DNA from: DAHUYF01 sp035509275
GTDB lineage: Bacteria > Pseudomonadota > Alphaproteobacteria > ATCC43930 > CGMCC-115725
Direction of reading: 5' to 3'
Length of the DNA stretch: 64,000 nucleotides
Assembly: GCA_035509275.1 (NCBI GenBank)
Contig: DATJLU010000157.1
Span: forward strand, 4,676 to 68,675
The position numbers and the translations under genes were made by a program. Below are positions 23,860 to 32,524 of the stretch, piece after piece. Under the pieces are notes generated by a model that searched no databases, was not told the DNA's origin, and worked only from the letters and a program-made list of their open reading frames with translations. Every line of letters begins with the position of its first letter. Position 1 is the stretch's first letter.

Positions 23860-26317
23860 GGCGCTTTGCCACCTTCCCGCTTGCACCGTCGACCTCGACG
23901 AGATCGCCGGTGACGATCCAGGCCGTGGCGCCCTTGAGACCCACGACGCAAGGAATACCCAGCTCGCGGGCGACGATCGCCGAATGAGACAGCAGGCTGC
24001 CGCGCTCGACGACGATCGCGGCGGCGTTGCTGAAGACCGCGATCCAGCCGGGATCGGTATGGCGCGCGACCAGGACTTCACCCGGCGCCAGCGCTTCGGA
24101 CGCTGGGTCGCGCAAGACGCGCGCCCGCGCCACGACCGAACCAGCGCTGCATCCGGCGCCGTAGCGGGTCGCTTCGTCGCCGGTCGCGGCCGGCGCCGTG
24201 ACCGACTTCTGCACGACGCCAGCGGCTGCAGCGCCGCGAATCTCGACACGCTCCGGCGGGTCGGGGCGCGCCGCTGCCGCCTCCTGTTCCGCCTTGCGCA
24301 AGCCGACAACGCCCGTAAGATCGACGGAAAGCCCGGAGCCCTCGATCGCGCCCAGCGCCTCCTGAACCGTCAGGAAAAAGATGTCGCGTTCGCTCTCGAT
24401 GAGGCCCAGCGCGGCGAACTGCCTGCCCATGGCGAGGAAGAGTTGGCGCGCCCGACCAAACACGCGTGTCCGCTCGAACCGCAGATTCTCTCGGTCGCGG
24501 ACGCGCCGCTTGGCCCAGCGCACCAGCCGCAGAGCGACCCATCGCTTCAGCGGCCGATCCGCCAATCGCGCGGCAAGCCGGCCCATTGCGTCCGACCGCG
24601 CCGCCACGGGGCGCGGCGGTACCGCTGCGGCAGCGGCGATCGCGGCAAGGAGCGGCGCCGGATTCTCGGCCAGAGTGCGGCTTTCGAGCTTGAGCTCTTC
24701 GATGCAGCGATCGCCGAACTTGTCGATATAGGCGCGAATCTCCGTGGCGAGTTCCGAACTCTCCTCGAGGACGCGACGATCGCCCGCGGCAAGCCGCGCG
24801 GCGAGGGCCGGGTCTCTGGCGGCGAGCGCCCCCATCCGCGCGATCCGGCGCGCCGGCTCTGCCGAGACGATGTCGCCCTGGCCGATCATCTCGTCGTTAA
24901 AGAGAGCAAGCCCATCGGCGCCGGCCCATCGCTCCACCAGCCGCCGCGCGGCGCCGAACGCCATCATGCAGAGGAAGTCGTTGACCAGCGGCGCGTCCCA
25001 GCGGTCAAGCAGCTCCGCTTCGATACGGCGGTACTCGGCGGCAAGGGCCGAGAGCGGCAGGGTCGCAAGCTCGGCGGCCGGACGCTGCAGCGCTCGGTCA
25101 AGCCGCGCTTGGAAGGCGGCGATCGAACCGTCGAGCCGTGCGGCGGCAAGGAGCAAGCGCAACGCGACCCGGGCGACGCGCGCCCATTCCCGCAGCCGCC
25201 CCGTATCCGCTGTGCCGGGCGGCAACATGCGTTCGGCGAGATGGGCCGGCAGCGGCGATGCCAGGCCCATCATCTGCTCCATGTAGGAGCGGTTCAGCCC
25301 GTAGCCCGGCAGCAGCGCCAGCGCCCGGTACCAATTGGCGAGGTTGTAGTAAACGCGCCCGTCAATGCGGGCGAGCATGTTGTCGAAGGTGGCGGCGTGG
25401 CGGCGTATCGTGCGTTCGTCGACCCCGACAAGGCGCACGAACATGCGATAGACCCGCGCATAGACGTAGCCGGCGAAGCTGTAGGTCAAGGGGGACACCA
25501 GCCCCGGATAGCTCTCGACGATGTTCGAATTGTCGAAAACCAGCTGCGCCGGATCTTGGACCGCGCTCCCCAGAACCCTGCTGGTGATCGGCCGCGCTTG
25601 CAGCACGAAGAGGCGAGAGCCTTCGAAGGCCCATTCGACATCCTGGGGCTGGCCGAATGCCGCCTCGATCCGCAGCACGGTATCGCGCAACGCAGCGAGG
25701 TCGTCGCCGGTGAGCGGGCCCGTGGCCGGGCCGGCGAGGCGCGCGCCGCTGGCTTTCTCCAGAACATAGGTCTCGCCATCCACCTCGCCGCCGACGAGGC
25801 GATCGCCGAGCCCCGACACCGCCGAAACCACGATGCGGTCGGGGCGGCCGCTGACGGGATCGGCGGAGAAGGCGACACCGGCGACGCGCGCAGCGACCAT
25901 GCGCTGGACGATGACAGCGGGTGCCATGCTCTCGGCGTCGAGCCCCTGCGACCGGCGATAGGCCCTCAGCGCGTCGGTCGATCCCGAGCGCCGTACCTCG
26001 GCGCAGGCGGCGGGAACATCGGCGGCGGCAACCCCGAGCCGCGACAGGAACTGGCCGGCATAGGAATGGCGCGCGCCGTCTTCGTCCTGTCCCGAGGAGC
26101 GGACAGCGAAAGGCCCGGGACCAACCGTATCGAGCGCTGCGCACAAGGCCATGCGCCCTGCGTCGGTCAGGCCGCCGTCGTCGAACGCTGCGCCCGCCAC
26201 GGTCACGAAAGGTGGCACCGGAAACCCTTTGGCGGTCAGCATCGCCAACGCGGCGGCCTTGCCGCCGACACAGGCGACATCGCTGCAGTCCGGGCCATAA
26301 ATGAGCGCCGCGGCCAT
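23852..26317 (-). CDS. PEP synthase/rifampin-phosphotransferase-like dikinase
   Basis: 821 residues. The N-terminal ATP-grasp domain is seen from VGGKAAALAMLTAKGFPVPP, FAVRSSGQDEDGARHSYAGQ and DVEWAFEGSRLFVLQARPI. The C-terminal swivelling domain carries the phosphohistidine in RGSLLSHSAIVARELGIP (H778). Between them lie about 450 residues with no PEP/pyruvate barrel, an order resembling rifampin phosphotransferase, where the middle domain binds the acceptor. The enzyme likely splits ATP into AMP and Pi and phosphorylates an unknown acceptor. Start overlaps the UbiA stop (TGATG). Confidence 0.85.
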   Translation of the reverse strand: MAAALIYGPDCSDVACVGGKAAALAMLTAKGFPVPPFVTVAGAAFDDGGLTDAGRMALCAALDTVGPGPFAVRSSGQDEDGARHSYAGQFLSRLGVAAADVPAACAEVRRSGSTDALRAYRRSQGLDAESMAPAVIVQRMVAARVAGVAFSADPVSGRPDRIVVSAVSGLGDRLVGGEVDGETYVLEKASGARLAGPATGPLTGDDLAALRDTVLRIEAAFGQPQDVEWAFEGSRLFVLQARPITSRVLGSAVQDPAQLVFDNSNIVESYPGLVSPLTYSFAGYVYARVYRMFVRLVGVDERTIRRHAATFDNMLARIDGRVYYNLANWYRALALLPGYGLNRSYMEQMMGLASPLPAHLAERMLPPGTADTGRLREWARVARVALRLLLAAARLDGSIAAFQARLDRALQRPAAELATLPLSALAAEYRRIEAELLDRWDAPLVNDFLCMMAFGAARRLVERWAGADGLALFNDEMIGQGDIVSAEPARRIARMGALAARDPALAARLAAGDRRVLEESSELATEIRAYIDKFGDRCIEELKLESRTLAENPAPLLAAIAAAAAVPPRPVAARSDAMGRLAARLADRPLKRWVALRLVRWAKRRVRDRENLRFERTRVFGRARQLFLAMGRQFAALGLIESERDIFFLTVQEALGAIEGSGLSVDLTGVVGLRKAEQEAAAARPDPPERVEIRGAAAAGVVQKSVTAPAATGDEATRYGAGCSAGSVVARARVLRDPASEALAPGEVLVARHTDPGWIAVFSNAAAIVVERGSLLSHSAIVARELGIPCVVGLKGATAWIVTGDLVEVDGASGKVAKRHG

Positions 26318-27252
26318 CAGCGCACAGCGCCTATCAGCGGCGCGAATCCCGCGGTGGCGTAGCAGATCAGCACCCAGGCTCCCGCCATGCTGTCGATCAG
26401 CTTCTGTCCGGCGACATCAGGGCGCCGGGCGAAGCGCAGGGCCGCGGCCCAAAGGACGGTGAGCGCCACAGCGCCGATACCGCCGTCGACGATCACCGAT
26501 CCGGTCGCCGATCCCGTGCCGATCAGCAGCGCAAAAGCGGCGCTGGCGGCAATGGCCCACAATGTCGCCGCGCGCGGCGCGCCGAGCAGGCCCGAATAGG
26601 TCTCGACGCCGCGCCGTTCGTTCTCCGGCGCCCAGACTTTGCGGCCGAGCTCCAGCACGCAGCCATTGGCGAAGCTCAATCCGAGGAACCAGGCAAGCCC
26701 TGCCGGCGGCGCGCCATGGCGCGGCAGCCATTGGCAAGCGGTCTCGAAGAGATCGATCAGCGGCATGATCGCCATGTGCGACACGAGATAAAGAAAGGGG
26801 CGCTGCTTCAGCCAGTCCGGCACGAAGAATTCGGCGGTCATGAGCGCCAGCCAGAACCAGACGAGGGCGAGCGGCACGAGAAGCGCCAGGTCGAGCATCG
26901 CGGCGATCGCCGCGGCGAACGGCACCCCGGCGAGCCCGATCCCGGCAATCAGCCGCAAGCTCACCAACCCGCGCGGGATCGGCCGCTCGGGGCGAAAACG
27001 CCGATCGTCGTCGCGGTCCTTGATCTCATCGCAGGCGCGCAGCTGGAAAAACAGGATCAGGACGATGACCCAGGCCCCGGCAAAGGTGGTAAAGGCGGGG
27101 AGGCCATCCCGAGAGAGATGCGCGGAGACGCTGAGGCTGGCGGCGGAGAACACCGCGAGCAGGATGCTGGTCTTACCGAGGGGAAAGCGTTCGCGCTGGT
27201 AGATCCAGAGGCGCTGTGCCAGCGACGGACGCGAAAGCTCACCGACGCTCAT
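26317..27252 (-). CDS. UbiA-family prenyltransferase
   Basis: 311 residues with about eight membrane segments. The first Asp-rich motif is FFQLRACDEIKDRDDD (residues 68-83), followed by RPERPIPRG, standard for UbiA. The second motif is unusual: RKVWAPENERRGVETYSGLLG has Glu in place of the usual Asp residues, so metal-diphosphate binding may differ or belong to a subfamily. The family joins prenyl diphosphates to aromatic or glyceryl acceptors. It lies between HMG-CoA reductase and the dikinase with ATGA and TGATG overlaps. Confidence 0.85.
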   Translation of the reverse strand: MSVGELSRPSLAQRLWIYQRERFPLGKTSILLAVFSAASLSVSAHLSRDGLPAFTTFAGAWVIVLILFFQLRACDEIKDRDDDRRFRPERPIPRGLVSLRLIAGIGLAGVPFAAAIAAMLDLALLVPLALVWFWLALMTAEFFVPDWLKQRPFLYLVSHMAIMPLIDLFETACQWLPRHGAPPAGLAWFLGLSFANGCVLELGRKVWAPENERRGVETYSGLLGAPRAATLWAIAASAAFALLIGTGSATGSVIVDGGIGAVALTVLWAAALRFARRPDVAGQKLIDSMAGAWVLICYATAGFAPLIGAVR

Positions 27253-28526
27253 CGCGGCTTCCGCAGTCGCGCCAGCTTGCGATGGGCTCGCGCGAAATGG
27301 CCCGCCGCCAGCGCGGCGACGATCGAGATTTCACCGCACAGGCAGAGCACCGCGACGAGCTCGGCGAGCGCCGCGGCCTTGCCGTCACCCGCGAGGCCCA
27401 TTATCCGCAACGCCGCCGACTGACTGGGCAAGCCAGTGCCGCCACCGACCGAGCCGACGAGAATATTGGGAAGCGTCGCCGAGACGAAGAGCCCGCCGTC
27501 GCGCGCCTCCATCCGGGTGAACCCGACGGCGGATTCCGAGACGCAGGCGGCGTCCTGGCCCGTGGCGATGTAGAAGGCGGCGAGACCGTTGGCGTAGTGG
27601 GCTTGCGCGCCGAGTTGTCCCGCCAGCAGCGCGCCAAGATTGGCCACGCGGCCGTATTCGAGCATCGCGTCGATGTCGGTGTGGAGCAGCGAACGGACGA
27701 TATCCGCCGGAACCACGACGCTCGCCGAGGCCTTGCGCCCGCGGCCGGTCAACATGCCGAGATGCGACGCCTTCTTGTCACCGGAGAAATTCGCCTCGAC
27801 GAACCACCGGCGCGGCTTGACCGGCGAATTCGCCTCGATGAAGCGGCACAAGGCTTCGGTGGCGATCGTCACCATGTTCTGGCCCGAAGCGTCTCCCGTC
27901 GTGTAGCGGCACAGCAGAAAGACGATGTCGTTGTCGATCACCGGCTCGAGGCTGACGAGCTTGCCGTAGCGGGTCGTCGCTTCAGCGGTACGCTTCAGAT
28001 CATCGACGGTGCGGGCGACCCATTCGACAAACAGCCCCGACTGCACCAGCCCCTCGAAGAGAAATCCCGGGCTGCGCAATACGCCCTCGCCCAGCAGCGC
28101 GACGCTCGCTCCTCCGGCACGCGAGACGACTTCGGCGCCGCGCCCATAGGAGGCGACGAGTGCGGCCTCGGTCGTCGCCATCGGGATGAAGTAATCGCCA
28201 TGGGCATGCAGGCCGTTGACGCGGACCGGCCCGATCACTCCCACCGGTACCTTCACGGTGCCGATGAAATTCTCGATGTTTGCGCTGTATATCTCTGCGT
28301 CCCTGACGCTGTCGGGATCGGCGATCGCCGCACGCTCGGCGGCAAGATTCCCGGCGCCGAGCCTGAGCCACAGCCCGTCGAGCGTTTCCGCGGTGGCATG
28401 CCGGATGGGCCGCAGCGGCGCTGGCAAGCCCGCGTCGCGACGTTTCAATCGCTCGGTAACGTCGCGCTCCGTAATCGTGGCGCGCAGCCGTTCGAGCATC
28501 CAAAGAATCTGCGGCGGAACGATCAT
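27249..28526 (-). CDS. Hydroxymethylglutaryl-CoA reductase, class I-like
   Basis: 425 residues. All four catalytic residues of class I HMGR can be placed: Glu120 in TTEAALVAS, Lys251 in GDKKASHLG, Asp325 in TGQDAACVS and His415 in GHFARAHRKLAR. Also seen are ENFIGTVKVPVGVIGP and the coenzyme motifs VGSVGGGT and GDASGQN; the latter replaces the usual DAMGMN. It would reduce HMG-CoA to mevalonate. Most alphaproteobacteria rely on the MEP pathway, and no other mevalonate gene is in the window. It is the first gene of the overlapping operon. Confidence 0.93.
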   Translation of the reverse strand: MIVPPQILWMLERLRATITERDVTERLKRRDAGLPAPLRPIRHATAETLDGLWLRLGAGNLAAERAAIADPDSVRDAEIYSANIENFIGTVKVPVGVIGPVRVNGLHAHGDYFIPMATTEAALVASYGRGAEVVSRAGGASVALLGEGVLRSPGFLFEGLVQSGLFVEWVARTVDDLKRTAEATTRYGKLVSLEPVIDNDIVFLLCRYTTGDASGQNMVTIATEALCRFIEANSPVKPRRWFVEANFSGDKKASHLGMLTGRGRKASASVVVPADIVRSLLHTDIDAMLEYGRVANLGALLAGQLGAQAHYANGLAAFYIATGQDAACVSESAVGFTRMEARDGGLFVSATLPNILVGSVGGGTGLPSQSAALRIMGLAGDGKAAALAELVAVLCLCGEISIVAALAAGHFARAHRKLARLRKPR

Positions 28527-28709
28527 GGAAAGGTGCCGGCTCGCCGATGGAAGTGGGTTTCGTGACTGCTAACAAATACTTAAATTGGCCGAGGATTTCG
28601 GCGGAACCGAGGCGCGAATTGCCCGAATCCCGCCATCTATGCAATCAGCAGGACACGAAGAAGAAGTAAAAAAGGCCTGGAAGGCGACAGACGGATTCAA
28701 AGCCCGGGA
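28527..28709 (-). other. Upstream region of the HMGR operon
   Basis: 183 bases between the flavin oxidoreductase stop and the HMGR start. It includes a locally AT-rich stretch at about 28568-28590 (CAATTTAAGTATTTGTTAG on the minus strand) that could hold the operon promoter. I cannot assign clear -35/-10 boxes. No gene is visible. Confidence 0.4.
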
Positions 28710-29954
28710 TCAGGCGGGTGGCTGCAGCGACGACGCGGCCTCGCGGACCTCTGGCGGCGGCGCCTGCACCACCGGCGCGGCCGCCGCCAGGATCGCCTCG
28801 CGCCCGGCGCTCCGCGGGGGATAGATGCGCTTGTGGTTGATCGTCTCTTTCGTCGCTTTGGCGGAGCGTCCGGTCGCGAGCACGCGGCGATCCCAGCCGA
28901 CGGTATAAAGGGCGCCCCAGCCGCCAAGATCGAGCACCGTCACATACCAGTCGATCCGCAGCGGCAGCCCCGGCTGGCCATAGAGGTCGGCGACGACATT
29001 GTTTCCGGCAAAGCGGCCCATGGGACGCGCAAATTGGCAGGACATGACCGTGGGGTGCGCGCCGTCGATGAGGCTCGCGGCCACGTCGCCAGCGGCAAAC
29101 ACATTGGTCAAGCCGGTAACGCGCATGAACGGGTCCACGCTGAGCCGGCCGAGCCGGTCGCGGATCCCCGGCAGGCTTGCGGTGAGCGGGCTTGCGCGCA
29201 TGCCGGCGCACCAGACGAGGGTCTCCGTCGCAATGACCTCGCCGGAGGCCAGGGTAATGCCGGCGGCGTCGACGGCAGCGATCTCGGCGTCGAGCTGCGT
29301 CTCGATGCCGAGCGACGACAGCGCATCGTCAATCACCGGACGCGCCGCGTCGCCAATGGTGGCGCCAACGACAGCATGGGGGTCGAGCAGGATCACGCGG
29401 CACGTGTCGGCCGGAAGCGCATGGCGCAGCTTGCGCGGCATCTCCGCGGCGACCTCGATGCCGGTGAAACCGGCGCCCGCGACGACCACGGTCGAGCGCC
29501 CCGCCGAGCGTGGCCGCGCGTCGAGCGCCGCGACATGGTCATTGAGGCGGACCGCCGCGCCGTAAGTATCGACATCGAAGCCGTGTTGCGCGAGGCCGGG
29601 AATATTGGGACGCGCCAACGCGCTGCCGAGCGCCAGCACGAGCCGGTCATAGTCGAGCCGAACCTCCTCGCGCGGCGTCGCAACCGACACCTGCTGCCGA
29701 ACCGGATCGATCGTCCGGACGTCGCCGGTCAAATACCGGACGCCGACCGGATCGAGCACCTCGCCCAGCGGAATGGCGACGTCGCTGAGGTCGACCTCGT
29801 AGTTGCGGACGCGGATGTTGTGGTAGGGGTTGCGGTCGACGACGAGAATCTCGACATCGCCCGGCCTGGCGCCGACCTCGTCAAGCTTGCGCGCCGCGCC
29901 GACGGCCGCCCAGAGGCCGGCAAATCCAGCGCCAAGCACGAGAATGCGGGCCAT
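28710..29954 (-). CDS. FAD/NAD(P)-dependent oxidoreductase (NDH-2-like)
   Basis: 414 residues from ATG 29954. Two nucleotide folds: GAGFAGLWAAVGAARKL for FAD and VVAGAGFTGIEVAAEM for NAD(P)H, with the second FAD contact NVFAAGDVAASLID. There is no CxxC redox disulphide. The overall layout resembles type II NADH dehydrogenases, but no C-terminal membrane anchor is apparent; the last 40 residues are Ala/Pro-rich. It lies 183 bases upstream of the HMGR operon on the same strand and could supply redox chemistry to it; this is not certain. Confidence 0.82.
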   Translation of the reverse strand: MARILVLGAGFAGLWAAVGAARKLDEVGARPGDVEILVVDRNPYHNIRVRNYEVDLSDVAIPLGEVLDPVGVRYLTGDVRTIDPVRQQVSVATPREEVRLDYDRLVLALGSALARPNIPGLAQHGFDVDTYGAAVRLNDHVAALDARPRSAGRSTVVVAGAGFTGIEVAAEMPRKLRHALPADTCRVILLDPHAVVGATIGDAARPVIDDALSSLGIETQLDAEIAAVDAAGITLASGEVIATETLVWCAGMRASPLTASLPGIRDRLGRLSVDPFMRVTGLTNVFAAGDVAASLIDGAHPTVMSCQFARPMGRFAGNNVVADLYGQPGLPLRIDWYVTVLDLGGWGALYTVGWDRRVLATGRSAKATKETINHKRIYPPRSAGREAILAAAAPVVQAPPPEVREAASSLQPPA

Positions 29955-30111
29955 TGCGTCATGCGCCCCGGCAAAACCCGATTGGCGGTCATGTTCGCAT
30001 GGGCGCGGGCGGAGCGCAAACTCGCTGGACATCCAAGCCGGCGAAAAACTTTGTCCCTCGCCGCCCCTCCTCTATGATCCCCGCCAACAACAGGAGAGGA
30101 GGACCGGGTAT

Positions 30112-30780
30112 ATGGGACAGACCATTACGCTCACCGCCAAGGATGGGCACAAGCTTGCCGCTTATCGCGCCGATCCCGCAGGCAAGCCGCGCGGCGCGCT
30201 CGTCGTGATCCAGGAGATCTTCGGCGTCAACGGCCATATGCGCCGCGTCACCGACGGCTTCGCGCATGAAGGCTATGTCGCGATCTCGCCGGCGCTGTTC
30301 GACCGCGTCGAGAAGGGGATCGAGCTCGGCTATGACCAGAAGAGCATCGAGTCCGGGCGCGACATCCGCGCCAAGGTGCCGCTCGACGGCTCGCTCGCCG
30401 ATCTGCAGGCGGCGATCGACTATGCAAAGCAATTCGGCAAGGTCGGCGTGGTCGGCTATTGCTGGGGTGGCGGCCTCGCTTTCCTGGCGGCGGCGCGCTT
30501 GCCTGGCGTCGCCGCGGCGGTCGGCTATTACGGCGGCCTGGTCGCCGCCCATGCCGACGAGAAGCCGAAAGTGCCGACGATGCTGCATTTCGGCGAGCAT
30601 GATCAGAGCATCCCGATGAGCGATGTCGAGAAGGTGAAGCGGGCGCGGCCGGACGTGCCGATCCATGTCTACAATGCCGGCCATGGCTTCAACTGCGACG
30701 AGCGCGCGAGCTACAACGCCGACGCCACCAAAACGGCGATCGAGCGCACGCTCAAATTCTTCGCTGCGAACATAGGTTAA
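30112..30780 (+). CDS. Dienelactone hydrolase family protein
   Basis: 222 residues from ATG 30112, behind AGGAGAGGAGG. Triad: Cys117 in GYCWGGG, Asp164 in GEHDQSIP, His191 in NAGHGFNCD, plus Glu36 in IQEIFGVN, which in characterised enzymes releases the Cys thiolate. Carboxymethylenebutenolidases open dienelactones in chlorocatechol breakdown, though many family members have broader roles. It stands alone, divergent from the flavin oxidoreductase. Confidence 0.9.
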   Translation: MGQTITLTAKDGHKLAAYRADPAGKPRGALVVIQEIFGVNGHMRRVTDGFAHEGYVAISPALFDRVEKGIELGYDQKSIESGRDIRAKVPLDGSLADLQAAIDYAKQFGKVGVVGYCWGGGLAFLAAARLPGVAAAVGYYGGLVAAHADEKPKVPTMLHFGEHDQSIPMSDVEKVKRARPDVPIHVYNAGHGFNCDERASYNADATKTAIERTLKFFAANIG

Positions 30781-30794
30781 GACGGCAGGAAAAG

Positions 30795-30886
30795 TTCACC
30801 ACTGAGGCAGTGAGGCACTGAGAAGCTTTTCGGTGCGCGAAGCGCGCCAATCCTTCTCCTCACTGCCTCACCGCCTCTGTGGTGAA
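30795..30886. repeat. Long imperfect inverted repeat between convergent genes
   Basis: A left arm starting TTCACCACTGAGGCAGTGAG pairs with a right arm ending CTCACCGCCTCTGTGGTGAA over about 30 bp with a few mismatches. The tip includes GGTGCGCGAAGCGCGCC. It lies between the convergent dienelactone hydrolase and fmdB genes and would fold in transcripts from either side, so it may act as a bidirectional terminator. The arms resemble a dispersed repeat I associate with many environmental proteobacteria. Confidence 0.7.
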
Positions 30887-30921
30887 ACCCTTATTCAATC
30901 GTCCTGCTGCCGCCCGTTGCT

Positions 30922-31251
30922 TTAGTGGCTGATCATCCAGGGGCGGCGCTCGGGGAAGCCTTTCTGCCGCTTCGCGGTTTTGCCCGCTGCGGCGCTTTTG
31001 CCGCCGGCGCAGCAGCCGCAGCCCGGCGCGTGGCCGGAGGCGCTGCGGCGCGGCGCGTGGGCGCTGCGCTCGTTGGTCGCATGCGCGGCCAAACGCGGCT
31101 GATCCATGCCGCCGAGAAGCGGCGCCTGCAGCAGGATGCGCGGCGCGGCCTCGCCGCAATCGGGGCAGGCGATCGGCGCCTCGTATTCCGCCATGGGCCG
31201 GAACGCGGTGAAAGGCCCGCACCGGGCGCAGTCATAATCGTAGAACGGCAT
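30922..31251 (-). CDS. fmdB: FmdB-type zinc-ribbon protein
   Basis: 109 residues from ATG 31251. MPFYDYDCARCGPF and IACPDCGEAAPRIL give the C-x2-C ... C-x2-C zinc ribbon of the FmdB/CxxC_CXXC_SSSS family. A second Cys cluster (GCGCCAGG) lies in the basic C-terminal half. In Methylophilus methylotrophus, fmdB accompanies formamidase fmdA and was proposed as a regulator. Here it follows fmdA by 11 bases. Confidence 0.85.
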   Translation of the reverse strand: MPFYDYDCARCGPFTAFRPMAEYEAPIACPDCGEAAPRILLQAPLLGGMDQPRLAAHATNERSAHAPRRSASGHAPGCGCCAGGKSAAAGKTAKRQKGFPERRPWMISH

Positions 31252-31262
31252 GGGCGTCCCTT

Positions 31263-32492
31263 TCACTTGTCGGGCGAGAGCGGCACGTCGATCCCGCCAT
31301 CGACATGCTGCACCGGCCCGTTCGCGTCGGGCTTGATGTCGAAGTCGAAGATCTCCGTGGGCAGCCACAGCGTGGCACACGCATTCGGAATGTCGACGAC
31401 GCCGCTGATATGGCCTTGGACCGGCGCGGTGCCGAGGATGGCATAGGCCTGGGCGCCGGAATAGCCGAACTTCTTCAGATACTCGATGGCATTGAGGCAG
31501 GCCTGGCGATAGGCGATGTGGACATCGAGATAATGCTGCTTGCCGCGCTCGTCCACCGAGATGCCCTCGAAGATGAGATAGTCGCGATAGGTGGGCGTGA
31601 TCGGACTCGGCTTGAAGATCGGATTGCGGATGCCGTATTTCGCCATCCCGTCCTTGATCAGATCGACCTTGAGATGGAGCCAGCCGGCCATCTCGATCGC
31701 GCCGCAGAAGGTGATCTCGCCATCGCCCTGGCTGAAATGCAGGTCGCCCATCGAGAGGCCGGCGCCTTTGACATAGACCGGGAAATAGACGCGCGAGCCG
31801 CGCGACAGATCCTTGATGTCGCAATTGCCGCCATGCTCGCGCGGCGGCACGGTGCGCGCCCCGGTGGCGGCGGCAGCCTTGCGCGCATCGCCGGTCAGCC
31901 GCCCCATATGCGCGGTCTCGCCGAACGGCGGATTGGCCAGCGGCGGCACGCGCGTCGGGTTGGTGGCGATAAATGCCGTCTCGCGCGCATTCCAGGTCTC
32001 GAGCAGCGCCTTCGACGGCAGGCAACCGATGAGGCCGGGATGGATGAGGCCGGCGAAGCTCACCCCGGGAACATGGCGCGACTTGGTGTAGAGGCCGTGG
32101 ATGTCCCAGATCGATTTCTGCGCCAGCGGGAAATGGTCGGTGAGGAAGCCGCCGCCATTCTTCTTCGAGAAGAAGCCGTTGAAGCCCCAGAGACTCTCCG
32201 GCAGCGCGCCGATGTCGAGGATGTCGACGACGAGGAGATCGCCCGGCTCGGCGCCGGCGACGCCGATCGGACCGCTGAGGAAATGGACGATGCTGAGATC
32301 GATGTCGCGCACATCGTCGGCGCTGTCATTGTTCTTGATGAAGCCGCCGGTCCAGTCGTAGGTCTCGATGATGAACTCGTCGCCGGGCTTCACCGTCGCG
32401 ACCATCGGTATGTCGGGATGCCAGCGGTTGTGGATCATGTCGTTCTCGTAAGGCGACTTCGACAGATCGACCTTGATCAAGGTATCAGCCAT
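31263..32492 (-). CDS. fmdA: Formamidase
   Basis: 409 residues of the acetamidase/formamidase family. Seen: MIHNRWHPDIPMVATVKPGD, FIIETYDWTGG, HFLSGPIGVAGAEPGDLLVV, GLIHPGLIGCLPS, HFSQGDGEITFCGAIEMAG. It hydrolyses formamide and perhaps other short amides to acid and ammonia. No urease genes accompany the adjacent urea-type transporter, so this may be the enzyme that uses the imported substrate. Confidence 0.94.
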   Translation of the reverse strand: MADTLIKVDLSKSPYENDMIHNRWHPDIPMVATVKPGDEFIIETYDWTGGFIKNNDSADDVRDIDLSIVHFLSGPIGVAGAEPGDLLVVDILDIGALPESLWGFNGFFSKKNGGGFLTDHFPLAQKSIWDIHGLYTKSRHVPGVSFAGLIHPGLIGCLPSKALLETWNARETAFIATNPTRVPPLANPPFGETAHMGRLTGDARKAAAATGARTVPPREHGGNCDIKDLSRGSRVYFPVYVKGAGLSMGDLHFSQGDGEITFCGAIEMAGWLHLKVDLIKDGMAKYGIRNPIFKPSPITPTYRDYLIFEGISVDERGKQHYLDVHIAYRQACLNAIEYLKKFGYSGAQAYAILGTAPVQGHISGVVDIPNACATLWLPTEIFDFDIKPDANGPVQHVDGGIDVPLSPDK

Positions 32493-32524
32493 CTCTACCC
32501 CCTTTGCTGCAATACGCGTCTCGG

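Noticed and set aside
23852..26317. Calling the dikinase a plain PEP synthase (ppsA)
   Set aside because: The PEP/pyruvate-binding C-terminal barrel is missing; the phosphohistidine domain is at the very C-terminus.
23819..26362. An 847-codon open frame on the plus strand opposite the dikinase
   Set aside because: The dikinase strand has ATP-grasp and phosphohistidine motifs and overlapping neighbours. The plus frame has none.
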